Counted from the first letter of the stretch, positions 17,001-26,033 are shown. The stretch: DNA of 57,391 nt from Chlorobiota bacterium (GCA_028287785.1 JAQBOZ010000010.1:1-57391); one strand, 5' to 3'. The notes: generated from the letters alone by a model not told the origin. Numbers and translations are program-made.

Positions 17001-19298
17001 TCAGCCATGTTCCGGGAATGTGAAAGAGAACGTCGCCCCCCCGTCGATAATTCCCTCGGCCCAGACCCTTCCGCCATGACGCTGAATAATGCGCTGGACA
17101 TTCGCCAGCCCGATCCCCGTCCCCTCGAATTCCTCCGCGCGATGCAGCCGCTGGAACACCCCGAAGAGCTTCCCGACGTAGCGCATGTCGAACCCCACGC
17201 CGTTATCGCGCACGTGAAAAACATATTCTCCCGCCTCCCGCGCGCAGCCGATCTCGATCCTTGCCGGCGTCCTGCCGCGTGTATACTTCACGGCGTTCGC
17301 GATCAGGTTTTCCAGCGCAAGGCGGAGCATCGAGGCATCTCCCTCAACGGCCGGAAGCGAGCCGATGGACCACTCGATGGCGCGCTGCGAAATCTCCGGC
17401 TCCATATCCGCGATGGCCTCCCGAACCAGCGTCGTCATATCCACCACCTGACGCCGCAGCTCGGTTCTTCCCATTCTGGAGAATGAAAGCAGGTTATCAA
17501 CTAGAGTGCCAGCATATTTCGCGGACTCCGAAATGGTGGAAAGGTAGTGCCGGCTCCGCTCGTCCAGATCGCCTCCGGCGCGTTTGCCGAGGAGATCGGA
17601 GAAGCCGACGATATGCCGGAACGGGGCGCGGAGATCGTGCGAGACGGAGTAGGAAAATGCCTCAAGCTCCTTGTTGGCGGCCTGGAGCTGCGCGGTCCGC
17701 TCCACCACGCGACGCTCAAGATCGCCGTTCAACTGGCGTATCTCCTCCTCCGCCTGCTTCCGCTCGGTGATGTCGCGGAACGCCACGATCACGCCGGTGA
17801 TCCGCTCATCCTCCCGGATCGGCGCAAGCGAGCAGAGGATGGGAAACCGGGAGCCATCCTTCCTGATGAAACGATCCTCGTGATTGCGGATGGCCTCCCC
17901 GGTCCGGGCAACAGCCGCGTGGGGATCTTCATCGGGCCAGGGGGGAGCGGAGATTATCTCCAGCGCCCGCCTGCCCAGCAGCTCATCGTCGCGCCACCCC
18001 AGCATCTCCTCCGCGGCGGGGTTTATATAGGTTATCAGGCCGGCGCCATCCACGGCGTAGAGCCCCTCGGCAAGATTATCGGCGATGACGTGGGTAAACT
18101 GAAGCTGGTAGCGAAGATTTTCCTCGGCAAGCCGCCGGTTGGTGACATCCATCGTCACCCCGCGCATGCCGATGGGATTTCCGGCCTCGTCACGGATCGC
18201 CACCGAGTGCGATTCCACCCAGATCACCCGCCCGTCCTTCGCGATCCAGCGGAACTGGTTGATCCCCTCGCGATCGCTGGCGAACGTTTCGGTGGCGACG
18301 CGGGCCGCCTCGGCGCGGTCATCCGGGTGGACGATCGTCAGCCAGAAGTCCGGCGTGGCGTGCCATTCCTCCACGGAGTAGCCAAGCATCTGCTCCACGT
18401 GCGCGCTGACGAAATCGATCCAGAGTTCCTCCCCCTCCGTCCTCTTCCACGATTCCCAGACCACGCCGGGGACGTTCGCGATGATGCTCGCAAGCCGTCG
18501 GCTCTGATACTCGATCAGCGCCGAGAGCTGCTCGCTTTCCCGCTCGGCATGCTTTCGTTCTGAAATGTCGCGAATTGCGTGGATGTAATGGAGCCTGCCA
18601 TCGACGTCGAATGTCCTGCCGCTGATCTCCACCGGAAACGCCTCGCCGCTTTTCCTGAGATGCTCGGTCTCGAAGAGCCTTCCCTGAGCCGTGGAGATGC
18701 TCCGCGCGTTTGCCACCGATTCCTCGCGGAGATTCTCCGGCGACAGCGTGCCGACGTGCATCCCGACAAGCTCGCTCTCGGCATAGCCGTACAGATCGAG
18801 CGCGGTGCTGTTGCAGGCATGGATGATGAGGTTCTCGTCCAGGAGGAGCATGCTGTCGTTGGCGGCCGAGAAGACGGTTTTCCAGAGCTGTTCCGACCCC
18901 CGGAGGGCCACCTCCGTCCGCTGGATTCTGAGCATGGACTCCACGCGCGCGCGCAATTCCCGGCTCTGAATCGGCCGGGTGATATAGCCGTCGGCGCCGG
19001 AATCGAGCCCCTCGATCTTTTTCTCCGTGGAGATATCGAGGCTGGAGAGGAGGAGGACGAACGTCCCGGTGAGAGATGGGTTGGCCTTGACGCGGCGGCA
19101 GATCTCCATGCCGGAGATATCGGGAAGGCGGACATCGAGGAGGAGCAGATCGGGCTGTTCCGATTCGGTGATGCGGAGCGCATCGGTTCCCGTGGCGGCC
19201 TCCAGCACCAGATACCCGGCATCGCGGAGCATGCGCGCGACCGCGTAGAGCATCGGGATGTTGTCATCGACTACCAGGATTTTCGGGTTCTCGTTCAT
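17001..19298 (-). CDS. Multi-PAS histidine kinase with N-terminal receiver domain
   Basis: A 765-residue soluble kinase. Order: receiver (about 1-120), PAS (about 130-250, with RLFETEHLRKSGEAFPVEIS), PAS (about 275-395; ends RGVTMDVTNRRLAEENLR), PAS (about 400-515), coiled coil, HisKA with His in FSYSVSHDLRAPFRHI, and HATPase (NLIANAVKYT, DNGVGFDM, GTGIGLANVQ). The catalytic end matches the Cph1-like subgroup that works with Rcp1-type regulators, one of which lies next downstream. In the receiver the phosphoacceptor is kept (LLLLDVRLP), but the conserved Lys is Arg (YITRPI). The upstream TTG start is less likely than the ATG at 19298. PAS ligands cannot be predicted. Confidence 0.9.
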   Translation of the reverse strand: MNENPKILVVDDNIPMLYAVARMLRDAGYLVLEAATGTDALRITESEQPDLLLLDVRLPDISGMEICRRVKANPSLTGTFVLLLSSLDISTEKKIEGLDSGADGYITRPIQSRELRARVESMLRIQRTEVALRGSEQLWKTVFSAANDSMLLLDENLIIHACNSTALDLYGYAESELVGMHVGTLSPENLREESVANARSISTAQGRLFETEHLRKSGEAFPVEISGRTFDVDGRLHYIHAIRDISERKHAERESEQLSALIEYQSRRLASIIANVPGVVWESWKRTEGEELWIDFVSAHVEQMLGYSVEEWHATPDFWLTIVHPDDRAEAARVATETFASDREGINQFRWIAKDGRVIWVESHSVAIRDEAGNPIGMRGVTMDVTNRRLAEENLRYQLQFTHVIADNLAEGLYAVDGAGLITYINPAAEEMLGWRDDELLGRRALEIISAPPWPDEDPHAAVARTGEAIRNHEDRFIRKDGSRFPILCSLAPIREDERITGVIVAFRDITERKQAEEEIRQLNGDLERRVVERTAQLQAANKELEAFSYSVSHDLRAPFRHIVGFSDLLGKRAGGDLDERSRHYLSTISESAKYAGTLVDNLLSFSRMGRTELRRQVVDMTTLVREAIADMEPEISQRAIEWSIGSLPAVEGDASMLRLALENLIANAVKYTRGRTPARIEIGCAREAGEYVFHVRDNGVGFDMRYVGKLFGVFQRLHRAEEFEGTGIGLANVQRIIQRHGGRVWAEGIIDGGATFSFTFPEHG

Positions 19299-19378
19299 CA
19301 AGTCGTTATCTCTGGACCAGGGTGCCTGGGCACAATGTCATGCTCGGGGAGCAAGGGGAACATCATGCAGGAGCCATA

Positions 19379-19469
19379 ACGCTCCGATGGGGCTTGGAGG
19401 AATGTTGCATTATCTTCTTCAAGCCCCGGAGGGGCGCAATATCATGTGCGCGGGGCGATGCCCCGCGCA
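19379..19469. repeat. Composite palindromic element overlapping a kinase 3' end
   Basis: An inverted-orientation copy of the element at 5039-5118. Arms ACGCTCCGATGGGGCT (19379-19394) and AGCCCCGGAGGGGC (19422-19435) surround a loop resembling that of the other copy (GAGGAA, then TTAT). An exact palindrome follows with arms TGCGCGGGGC (19447-19456) and GCCCCGCGCA (19460-19469) around GAT. The last palindrome lies inside the coding region of the histidine kinase at 19442-20671 and encodes its C-terminal residues SARGIAPRT. Confidence 0.75.
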
Positions 19470-20671
19470 CTCATATCAACCGGCAGCACAACCGTGAATG
19501 TCGATCCCGTTCCCGGCGTGCTCTCCACGGTGATTGTTCCGCGATGTCCCCGCACGATCTTCCGGGCTATCGCCAGGCCAAGGCCCGCTCCCCGCTCGCC
19601 GGCCGTGCTCCGGGTGCTTGCGGTCCTGAACGGAAGGAAGAGCTGTTCGAGCTCGCCCGCGGGGATGCCGACCCCTTTATCGGCCACGGCGATCTCCACC
19701 CTCTCCTTATCAACCACCATTCCAATTCGAATGGCGCTGTCCGGATGTGAGAATTTTATGGCGTTGCCGATAAGATTGTTGAACACCTGCTCCAGTTTCG
19801 GCGCGTCCATCATCAGGATCGGGGTCGGACCCTCGGGCTCATCGAATACAAGCGTGATCTTCTTTTTCTCGGCAAAAACGCGGTTGAGCGAAATCGTGCG
19901 CCTGATAATCCGGACAAGATCGTGCGGTTCCAGATCCAGATCGAGCGTCCCGGCCTCGATTTTCACGATATCAAGCAAATCATTGACCAAACTCAGCATG
20001 TAGTGGCTGGTGGTGTGAATCGTCGCCAGGAAGTCCGCCTCCTCCCCCTGAAGTCGATCGGGAAGGGATTCCATCAGGAACTCGCTGTAGATCATGATGG
20101 CGCCCAGCGGGGTGCGGAGATCGTGCGCCGCGATCCCGAGAAACTGATTCTTCTGCTCGTTCAGCCTTGCCAGCTCGGCATTCTTCCGCGCCAGTTCCCG
20201 TTGCGTCGTGGTCAGCTCGTTGTTCAGGCGGGAGAGCTCATCGTAGAGGTGGGCATCGGCGTTCAGGCGGTTGCGACCGGAGGCGACCTCCTTCATGGCG
20301 GTTCGCAGAGCATTGACCTGTTCGTTGTTGATCTGCATCAGATCGTCGTACAGCTCCATGATATCCGCGTGCGACCGCGCGCCCACCACCACGATCGTGC
20401 CGTTGCTGTCGGTCCCCCCGGCGAAATGGAGCGGGACGATCGCGCCGCCGATAGCGCAGTTCAGCGTCCAGTTGAACGCCGCGCCGTGTGTCCTGATCTC
20501 CTCCAGAAAGCTCAGCGCCTTGAGGGTGCTTACCGGGTCCACAGCCGCCGGAAAAAATCGTTCAGCCGCGAACCCGCTTCCCACGCCCAGCTCATCGCGC
20601 ATCATGTTCACTATCCGTCCCTGCGTGTCGCAGAGAAACGCCATGCCCGCCGGTCCCGCCGGGGGCGCCAT
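19442..20671 (-). CDS. Histidine kinase partnered with cobalamin photosensor protein
   Basis: A 409-residue soluble kinase whose ATG overlaps the stop of the cobalamin protein gene (ATGA). Residues about 10-115 look like a PAS-type sensor (AFLCDTQGRIVNMMRDELGV at its start), followed by a coiled coil (ELTTTQRELARKNAELARLN), HisKA with His in FLGIAAHDLRTPL, and HATPase (NLIGNAIKFS, DKGVGIPAGE, GAGLGLAIARK). There is no receiver or output domain, so it must signal to a separate regulator. The nearest candidates are the Rcp1-type regulator and the hybrid kinase downstream. Its final residues are encoded by a palindromic repeat, hinting that the repeat inserted at or near the original stop. Confidence 0.9.
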   Translation of the reverse strand: MAPPAGPAGMAFLCDTQGRIVNMMRDELGVGSGFAAERFFPAAVDPVSTLKALSFLEEIRTHGAAFNWTLNCAIGGAIVPLHFAGGTDSNGTIVVVGARSHADIMELYDDLMQINNEQVNALRTAMKEVASGRNRLNADAHLYDELSRLNNELTTTQRELARKNAELARLNEQKNQFLGIAAHDLRTPLGAIMIYSEFLMESLPDRLQGEEADFLATIHTTSHYMLSLVNDLLDIVKIEAGTLDLDLEPHDLVRIIRRTISLNRVFAEKKKITLVFDEPEGPTPILMMDAPKLEQVFNNLIGNAIKFSHPDSAIRIGMVVDKERVEIAVADKGVGIPAGELEQLFLPFRTASTRSTAGERGAGLGLAIARKIVRGHRGTITVESTPGTGSTFTVVLPVDMSARGIAPRT

Positions 20672-21762
20672 CAGGAGCCAACCCCCGCCACCATCCGCCT
20701 GGCGATAGTGACCGATTCGCGCGCGTCGTGGGCGCATGCGTCGGCGCCGATCTGCCGCCAAAGTTCGGGCTCCACGTTGAACGGATATCCTCCCACCATG
20801 ATCTTCACATTGCGGCACCGGTCATCCCCCCGTAGCGTCGCGATCAACCCGGTCACTTCAGTCACGTGAAAGGTGATGGTGGCGGAAACCGCGAGGAGGG
20901 AGGCGCCGCTGGAGACCACCATCTCAACGATGCTCCGTATCGGCGTGCTGGCTCCCAGGTAGACCGTATCCCAGCCATCCATCTCGAAGAAGTCCGCGAT
21001 CATCCGGACGCCGATCTCGTGCAGATCGCCACCGATGCAGGCCGCCACCATCGTAAGCCCGTTCCGTTCGGTGGAGAAGATGCGCGGGTAGAGCTGCGAC
21101 ATGATCAACTGCGTGGCGGCGGTGCAATAGTGTTCCTGCGCCACGGTCAGCCGGTTCATCTGCCAGAGCCGCCCTATCTGGTGCTGCGTCTGCTGGAAGA
21201 CATCCAGGTAGATATCCTGGATATTGGTGCCGCTCTCCACCGCCTCCAGTACCAGCCGGCTGGCCTCGCGACGATCGGCGCGGAGGAGGGCGCTCAGGTA
21301 ATCCCGGGCAAGCTCCGCCAGTGGCCCGATTCCGGTGATCGCCGTCTCCAGTTCCGAGGGGAACCCCGGCAGCCGTTCCAGCCCCCGCTCGACATATCCG
21401 ACGGCCACCTCCGCCATCTCCGCGGGAAGATCCTCGTGAAGCGCATCGCGAAGGAATCCGAGATTGGCGACCAGATCCTTCGCCGGAATCCCGCGTCCCG
21501 CCAGCATCACCTTGACCCATGCAACGTAATCGGTGAAGAGGTTGGGGAGCGATGTTGCGATCGATTCGGCCAGATATGCCAGATGAAATCCGGCGTCCTC
21601 GCGGCAATGCCGGCGGCCGGTAGCACCATAGCGTATCGCCAGCTCCGGATAGGCGCTGTACTGGCGGTCGGTAATCGTATCGGCCAGCTCCTCGCGGAGC
21701 GACCCGATCATCGCGGCGACTGTCTTGTTGAAATTCTCGCCCACGCTGCTTTCCCGGTTCAT
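20671..21762 (-). CDS. Cobalamin-binding protein with CarH-type photosensor motif
   Basis: A 363-residue soluble protein. Residues about 1-130 are a helical domain I cannot name. About 140-225 is the four-helix B12-binding cap and about 233-360 the Rossmann-like B12-binding domain with D-x-H-x-x-G (DLHEIG; axial-ligand candidate His248) and the later IMVGGYPF. The cap carries Trp200-x9-Glu210-His211 (W, QMNRLTVAQ, EH), which is the W-x9-EH signature of AdoCbl photoreceptors of the CarH/LitR class. It has no MerR DNA-binding domain. It is coupled by 4-base ATGA overlaps to the ABM gene before it and the histidine kinase after it, so the light or cobalamin signal probably passes to the kinase. 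Cobalamin sensing without light is an alternative. Confidence 0.88.
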   Translation of the reverse strand: MNRESSVGENFNKTVAAMIGSLREELADTITDRQYSAYPELAIRYGATGRRHCREDAGFHLAYLAESIATSLPNLFTDYVAWVKVMLAGRGIPAKDLVANLGFLRDALHEDLPAEMAEVAVGYVERGLERLPGFPSELETAITGIGPLAELARDYLSALLRADRREASRLVLEAVESGTNIQDIYLDVFQQTQHQIGRLWQMNRLTVAQEHYCTAATQLIMSQLYPRIFSTERNGLTMVAACIGGDLHEIGVRMIADFFEMDGWDTVYLGASTPIRSIVEMVVSSGASLLAVSATITFHVTEVTGLIATLRGDDRCRNVKIMVGGYPFNVEPELWRQIGADACAHDARESVTIARRMVAGVGS

Positions 21763-22205
21763 GAACAGATAAACTCGAACACTCTGATCTCGGTTCCCCG
21801 AGGGTCCAGCCGCAATCCCTTCGGGATGCCGGCATGCGACCCCTTATATGTATGGCCGCCGTGCCACGTCCGATAGCTGGCCTCATCGGTCCAGTAGGTG
21901 ATAAGCCAGATTTCATCAGGGTTATCCATCGGGCTGATCACATCCAGCCTGACAAATCCCGGCACATCATCCACCAGACGAGGTCGGTCGATAAACGCCT
22001 GCTTTACCTCGGCAACCATGCCATTTGCCACGACAAATCTGCTGAGCGCCACAAATCCTCCAGCTCCGGTCGCCGGAATATCCCGCGTTTCCGGCGCGGC
22101 GCCGGCCGCATGACGGCAGGGAAGAGTTGCGGGCTGCGAGCGATGACTGTCTTCTTCGAGAGGAGTATGCACCATGACCTTCATTCCATAACCATTGATG
22201 CCCAT
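21759..22205 (-). CDS. ABM-domain (heme-oxygenase/monooxygenase-like) protein
   Basis: A 148-residue protein whose last 100 residues form an antibiotic-biosynthesis-monooxygenase (ABM) ferredoxin-like fold: FVALSRFVVANGMVAEVKQA, PGFVRLDVISPMDNPDEIWL and YWTDEASYRTWHGG. The family includes IsdG-type heme-degrading enzymes and cofactor-free monooxygenases; Trp and His residues typical of the group are present, but the substrate is not evident. About 48 N-terminal residues have no homology that I recognise, so the true start may be inside (ATGs at 22205, 22184 and 22175). The TGA overlaps the ATG of the cobalamin protein gene, making this the first gene of a coupled three-gene operon. Confidence 0.8.
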   Translation of the reverse strand: MGINGYGMKVMVHTPLEEDSHRSQPATLPCRHAAGAAPETRDIPATGAGGFVALSRFVVANGMVAEVKQAFIDRPRLVDDVPGFVRLDVISPMDNPDEIWLITYWTDEASYRTWHGGHTYKGSHAGIPKGLRLDPRGTEIRVFEFICS

Positions 22206-22445
22206 GCCCCGTTCGCGAAGCTCCGGCTGACAGGGGAGGAGGGCACGGACTGATCAATATAGTACGACGATCATGGATAACGGCAGTGGTATCACGATGG
22301 AGCCGGCGCGGAAAAGGCAGATCGTCATCGCCACGGGCGATGATGAAATCGCGTGGAGCCCGTCCGGAAATTATGGGGATCATTGATCTGCGTGCCTGCC
22401 GGCGTCGTGGTTGAATATTCCTGTCGCGTCGATGAGGGATGGCCC

Positions 22446-22489
22446 GCTCCTCCGCGATCCGACTGTGGTATATCGGATCGCGGAGGAGC
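22446..22489. terminator. 17-bp perfect hairpin downstream of the ABC exporter gene
   Basis: Arms GCTCCTCCGCGATCCGA (22446-22462) and TCGGATCGCGGAGGAGC (22473-22489) are fully complementary with a 10-nt loop. It lies 18 bases beyond the minus-strand ABC exporter stop. No T-run follows, but position and stability suggest a terminator that insulates the ABM operon. The rest of 22206-22506 shows nothing else. Confidence 0.7.
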
Positions 22490-22506
22490 CTGAACATCAT
22501 TATCGT

Positions 22507-24360
22507 CTACGCCGCCGGCACCCCTTTTTCCTGCAACTTATACTGGAGATTATACAGCGTCGCGTAGATGCCGCCGAGCGCCAGAAGCTGCTCGTGCGTG
22601 CCGGACTCGCGCAGCTCGCCGTGGTGCATCACCAGAATCCTGTCGGCATTCTGAATCGTCGAGAGGCGGTGCGCCACCACGATCGATGTCCTCCCCTCCA
22701 GGAGCTTTTCGGTGGCGCGCTGGATCACCTGCTCGGTCTCCGTGTCCACGCTCGATGTGGCCTCATCCAGAATCAGGATCTTCGGGTTGTGGGCCAGGGC
22801 GCGGGCGAACGAGAGGAGCTGCCGCTGGCCGACGGAGAATGTGGAGCCGCGTTCCTGCACCGGCGTGTTATACGCATCCGGGAGCGACTCGATAAACCTG
22901 TTGACGCCGACGGTTTCCGCCGCCCGCTTTGCATCCTCGAACGAGACGCGCTCATCGCCGAGCGTGATATTATCCAGAATCGTCCCGCGGAAGAGGAAGA
23001 TATCCTGCATCACCAGGGCGATATCGCGGCGGAGATCCTTTGTGTCGATCGTCCTGATATCCCGCCCGTCGATCGTCACGCCGCCGGCGGAGAACTCGTA
23101 GAAGCGGAGGAGGATATTGATGATCGATGTCTTGCCGGCGCCGGTGGCACCGACGATCGCCACGGTCTCCCCCGGACGGGCATTGAAACTGAGATCGGTG
23201 ACGATCTGGTTGACGCCGTCGTAGCTGAAATCGACGTGGCTGAACTCGATGGCGCCCCCCTGCACGCCGAACGGCGCGGGGTCCTTCGCCTCCGGCGCGA
23301 ACGACTGCTCGTCGAGCAGCTCGAAGATCCGCTCCGAGCTTGCCATCGTGTTCTGGAGGATGTTGTATTTGTCGGAGAGATCGCGGATGGGGCGGAAGAA
23401 CATCTCGGTAAACTGGAGGAACGCGAAGAGCGTTCCGAACGTGAGCGGATCGGCGGAGGCACTGCCGAACCAGCCGCGGATCATGGCGAACAGGCCGAAG
23501 TCCGGGACCGCGGAGATCACCTCGCGGCCGCCGTACCAGATGATAAGGCCGACGGCGAGCTGCGAGAGGAGATCGACCACGGGAAAGAAGACCGCGTAGT
23601 AGAAGACCGATTTCACCTGCGCGTCGGTGTAGGCCTGGTTGATGCCGTCGAACTGCTTGAAGGTGGCATCTTCCTGATTGAAGAGCTTCACCGTCTGCGC
23701 GCCGGTGATCGTCTCGTTGATGAACGCGTTCATCCGGGAGAGCTGCGTGCGGGTATCGCGATAGACCACGCGCACCCGTTTCCGGAAGAGGGAGGTTGCC
23801 CAGAGGAGGAACGGGAGCGATACCAGCGTGACCAGCGAGAGCTTCACGGACATGCCGAACATCACGATCACGATCGAGACGATGATGAAGATGTTGGCGG
23901 CGATCATCACCAGCCCGCTGGCGAAGAACTCGTTCAGCACCTCCACGTCGCTTGTGACGCGGGTGACCAGCCGGCCGATCGGGTTGGTGTCGTAGAATCT
24001 GAGGGAGAGTTTCTGGAGCCGCTCGAAGAGATCGAGCCTGATCCTGTTGATTGTCTCCTGCCCCACATGCTGCATCACCAGCGTGAGGACATACTGGATG
24101 ATCCCCTGAACCATCAGCAGGCCGAACATGACAGCCGTCAGGCGGAGGAGACCAGGGAAATCGTTTTTCAGAAGATGGTCATCGATCGCGATCTTCGAGA
24201 TATACGGCCGGATGGCGCCGAGGAGCGCGGCGGCGATCGCCATGGCAATCGAGCCGATTACTGACCATTTATATGGGCTGAGGTAGACCACCAGTCGCCT
24301 GAGGAGCGTCCGGTCCACCGCTTTTCCCATCACTTCGCCATCGGTTGTCTCTGCTGCCAT
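22507..24360 (-). CDS. ABC exporter, fused membrane and ATPase domains
   Basis: A 617-residue half-transporter of the MsbA/multidrug type. The six-helix membrane domain spans about residues 25-340, with the family motif LSLRFYDTNPIGRLVTRVTS. The nucleotide-binding domain follows: Walker A GATGAGKTS, Q-loop VMQDIFLFRGTI, signature FSVGQRQ (usually LSGGQ), Walker B ILILDEATSSVD and H-loop VAHRLST. It should homodimerise or pair with another half-transporter and export lipids or drugs; the substrate cannot be told. No second half-transporter is adjacent. The C-terminus (LQYKLQEKG) is ordinary for the group. Confidence 0.93.
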   Translation of the reverse strand: MAAETTDGEVMGKAVDRTLLRRLVVYLSPYKWSVIGSIAMAIAAALLGAIRPYISKIAIDDHLLKNDFPGLLRLTAVMFGLLMVQGIIQYVLTLVMQHVGQETINRIRLDLFERLQKLSLRFYDTNPIGRLVTRVTSDVEVLNEFFASGLVMIAANIFIIVSIVIVMFGMSVKLSLVTLVSLPFLLWATSLFRKRVRVVYRDTRTQLSRMNAFINETITGAQTVKLFNQEDATFKQFDGINQAYTDAQVKSVFYYAVFFPVVDLLSQLAVGLIIWYGGREVISAVPDFGLFAMIRGWFGSASADPLTFGTLFAFLQFTEMFFRPIRDLSDKYNILQNTMASSERIFELLDEQSFAPEAKDPAPFGVQGGAIEFSHVDFSYDGVNQIVTDLSFNARPGETVAIVGATGAGKTSIINILLRFYEFSAGGVTIDGRDIRTIDTKDLRRDIALVMQDIFLFRGTILDNITLGDERVSFEDAKRAAETVGVNRFIESLPDAYNTPVQERGSTFSVGQRQLLSFARALAHNPKILILDEATSSVDTETEQVIQRATEKLLEGRTSIVVAHRLSTIQNADRILVMHHGELRESGTHEQLLALGGIYATLYNLQYKLQEKGVPAA

Positions 24361-24500
24361 ATGGGGATCGGGGTTATTGAGTTGGTCATCGAATCATCAG
24401 TCACGGCTCCCGCTTACATCGGGGGAGACGGGGTCCTCCCGAATCGATCGGTCAAAATACAACGGAGCCGCACACCGAACTGCAACGAACGGTTTGAGAT

Positions 24501-25454
24501 TCATGCCGGCCGCGCCATCCCGGCCAGCCGCGCTACCGCTTTGTGATACTCCGCCATCATGCGGGCCACCACCTCGGCGGCGGGGAGGATTTCATGGACC
24601 AGCCCGGAGCTCTGGCCGGCCTCCAGCTCGCCCCCTTCAAGATCCCCCTCGAATATCCCGCGTCGTTCGCGCTTTGTTCCCAGCAGCTCCCGCATCGCCT
24701 CGACCGATGCGCCGGCGTTCTCCGCCCGGCGCGCTTCCAGCGCGAACGGGTTCTTGATGAGCCGGGCGGGGGTGAGGCTTTTCAGCGTGAGTATGGTGTC
24801 GGAATCGGCGGCGGCCACCACCGCGTTCTTGAAATGCTGATGCGCCGATGATTCCACGGTCGCCGCGAACCGCGTTCCCACCTGCACGCCGCTGGCGCCG
24901 AGGGCAAGGGCGGCCGCCATCCCGCGACCATCGGCGATGCCGCCGGCCGCGATCACCGGCACCTTCACCGCGTCCGCCACCTGCGGGACAAGGCAGAGCG
25001 TGGTGATCTCATCCAGCCCGTTGTGGCCTCCCGCCTCGAATCCCTCCGCCACCACCGCATCCACCCCGACCGACTCCGCTTTCAGCGCGTGCCGTACCGA
25101 GGCGACCACATGAATCAGCAGCGCGCCGGAGCGTTTGATCCTCTCCAGATGGAGCGCCGGGTTTCCGGCCGATGTGAAGATGATCCCCACCCCCTCCTCC
25201 AGCGCCGTCTCTATCAGGCGGACAACATCGCCGCGGATCAGCGGGATGTTGACGCCGAACGGGTTGGTGGTCTCCCGTCGGCACTCCCTGATATGCTCGG
25301 CCAGCAGCTCCGGCTTCATCGACCCGGCACCGATCAGGCCAAGGCCGCCGCTGTTGGAGACCGCCGCGGCAAGCCGGTGCCCGCTGCACCAGACCATGCC
25401 GGCCTGGATGATGGGATAGCGGATGGCGAAGAGATCGGTAATGCGCGTTGTCAT
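24501..25454 (-). CDS. Nitronate monooxygenase / FabK-like flavoprotein
   Basis: A 317-residue TIM-barrel FMN protein of the 2-nitropropane dioxygenase family. Motifs: RYPIIQAGMVWCSGHRLAAA, AEGFEAGGHNG (with the family His), PVIAAGGIADGRGMAAALAL and GASGVQVGTRFAAT for phosphate binding. These proteins are either nitronate monooxygenases or FabK-type enoyl-ACP reductases, and sequence inspection does not separate them. The absence of other fatty-acid genes nearby makes the detoxification role slightly more likely. The ATG at 25454 (MTTRITDLF) is chosen because homology begins there; upstream codons add 16 residues unlike the family. It lies 140 bases upstream of the ABC exporter gene. Confidence 0.88.
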   Translation of the reverse strand: MTTRITDLFAIRYPIIQAGMVWCSGHRLAAAVSNSGGLGLIGAGSMKPELLAEHIRECRRETTNPFGVNIPLIRGDVVRLIETALEEGVGIIFTSAGNPALHLERIKRSGALLIHVVASVRHALKAESVGVDAVVAEGFEAGGHNGLDEITTLCLVPQVADAVKVPVIAAGGIADGRGMAAALALGASGVQVGTRFAATVESSAHQHFKNAVVAAADSDTILTLKSLTPARLIKNPFALEARRAENAGASVEAMRELLGTKRERRGIFEGDLEGGELEAGQSSGLVHEILPAAEVVARMMAEYHKAVARLAGMARPA

Positions 25455-26033
25455 TGTCACGTTAAGGGAGTTTATTGCCTCGAAATCGATATATCCCGAC
25501 AAGTTACGAACGGGCCGGCCGCCGTCACCGGGGGCCTGTCCCGATTCTCCCGCATGAACTGTCTCTTCGAAGAATCAGGATTGCAATTGCCCCGGTGAAA
25601 CGCCATTTTAAGGCTCTCGGCCGGATGGGCCGTTGGCCCGCTCATCCAGACCCCTCAAGGGGAGTTGCGGTGGCTCTTGAAAGGGGCCGGTTCGTCACCG
25701 AACATCCGCGAGCCCGCCATCGGGATCTTCGTTTCGGAATTGAGGGGCGAAGAGTAACAAAAGGGACAGGTGGGGTGTTGGTTGGTGGATGATGCGGCGG
25801 AGGTGGCCTGCAAGTTGCAGCCGGCAATGAAATCCTGACGGCTCGACAATCAGGGAATGCTTCAACCGTTCACTATGCGGTCCCTCTGGAATGATGATTC
25901 AGGATTACTACGGGGAAAATGCGCCTGGGAACGCCCGATCCCGGCGAATGGAACGATTTCTCCGGGGCGGGCAGAGAAAACTTCTCCCGCATGTTCGTGC
26001 GATCTCAGCGGTTTTATTTTGAAAAGGCTTGCG
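25455..26033. other. Intergenic region before the giant surface-protein genes
   Basis: About 580 bases between divergent genes. No convincing ORF, repeat or RNA gene was found; the open frame before 26034 is an in-frame extension of the surface-protein gene without signal-peptide character. It presumably holds the promoters of both flanking genes. Confidence 0.5.

Noticed and set aside
22411-24264. 617-codon plus-strand ORF opposite the ABC exporter gene
   Set aside because: A codon-structure shadow: highly charged, Arg/Glu/Asp/His-rich, no domain, exactly antisense to a canonical transporter.
22507-24360. ABC exporter as part of the cobalamin photosensor operon
   Set aside because: It lies upstream on the same strand but is separated by 301 bases containing a perfect 17-bp hairpin, and it is a generic lipid/drug exporter, not a cobalamin transporter.
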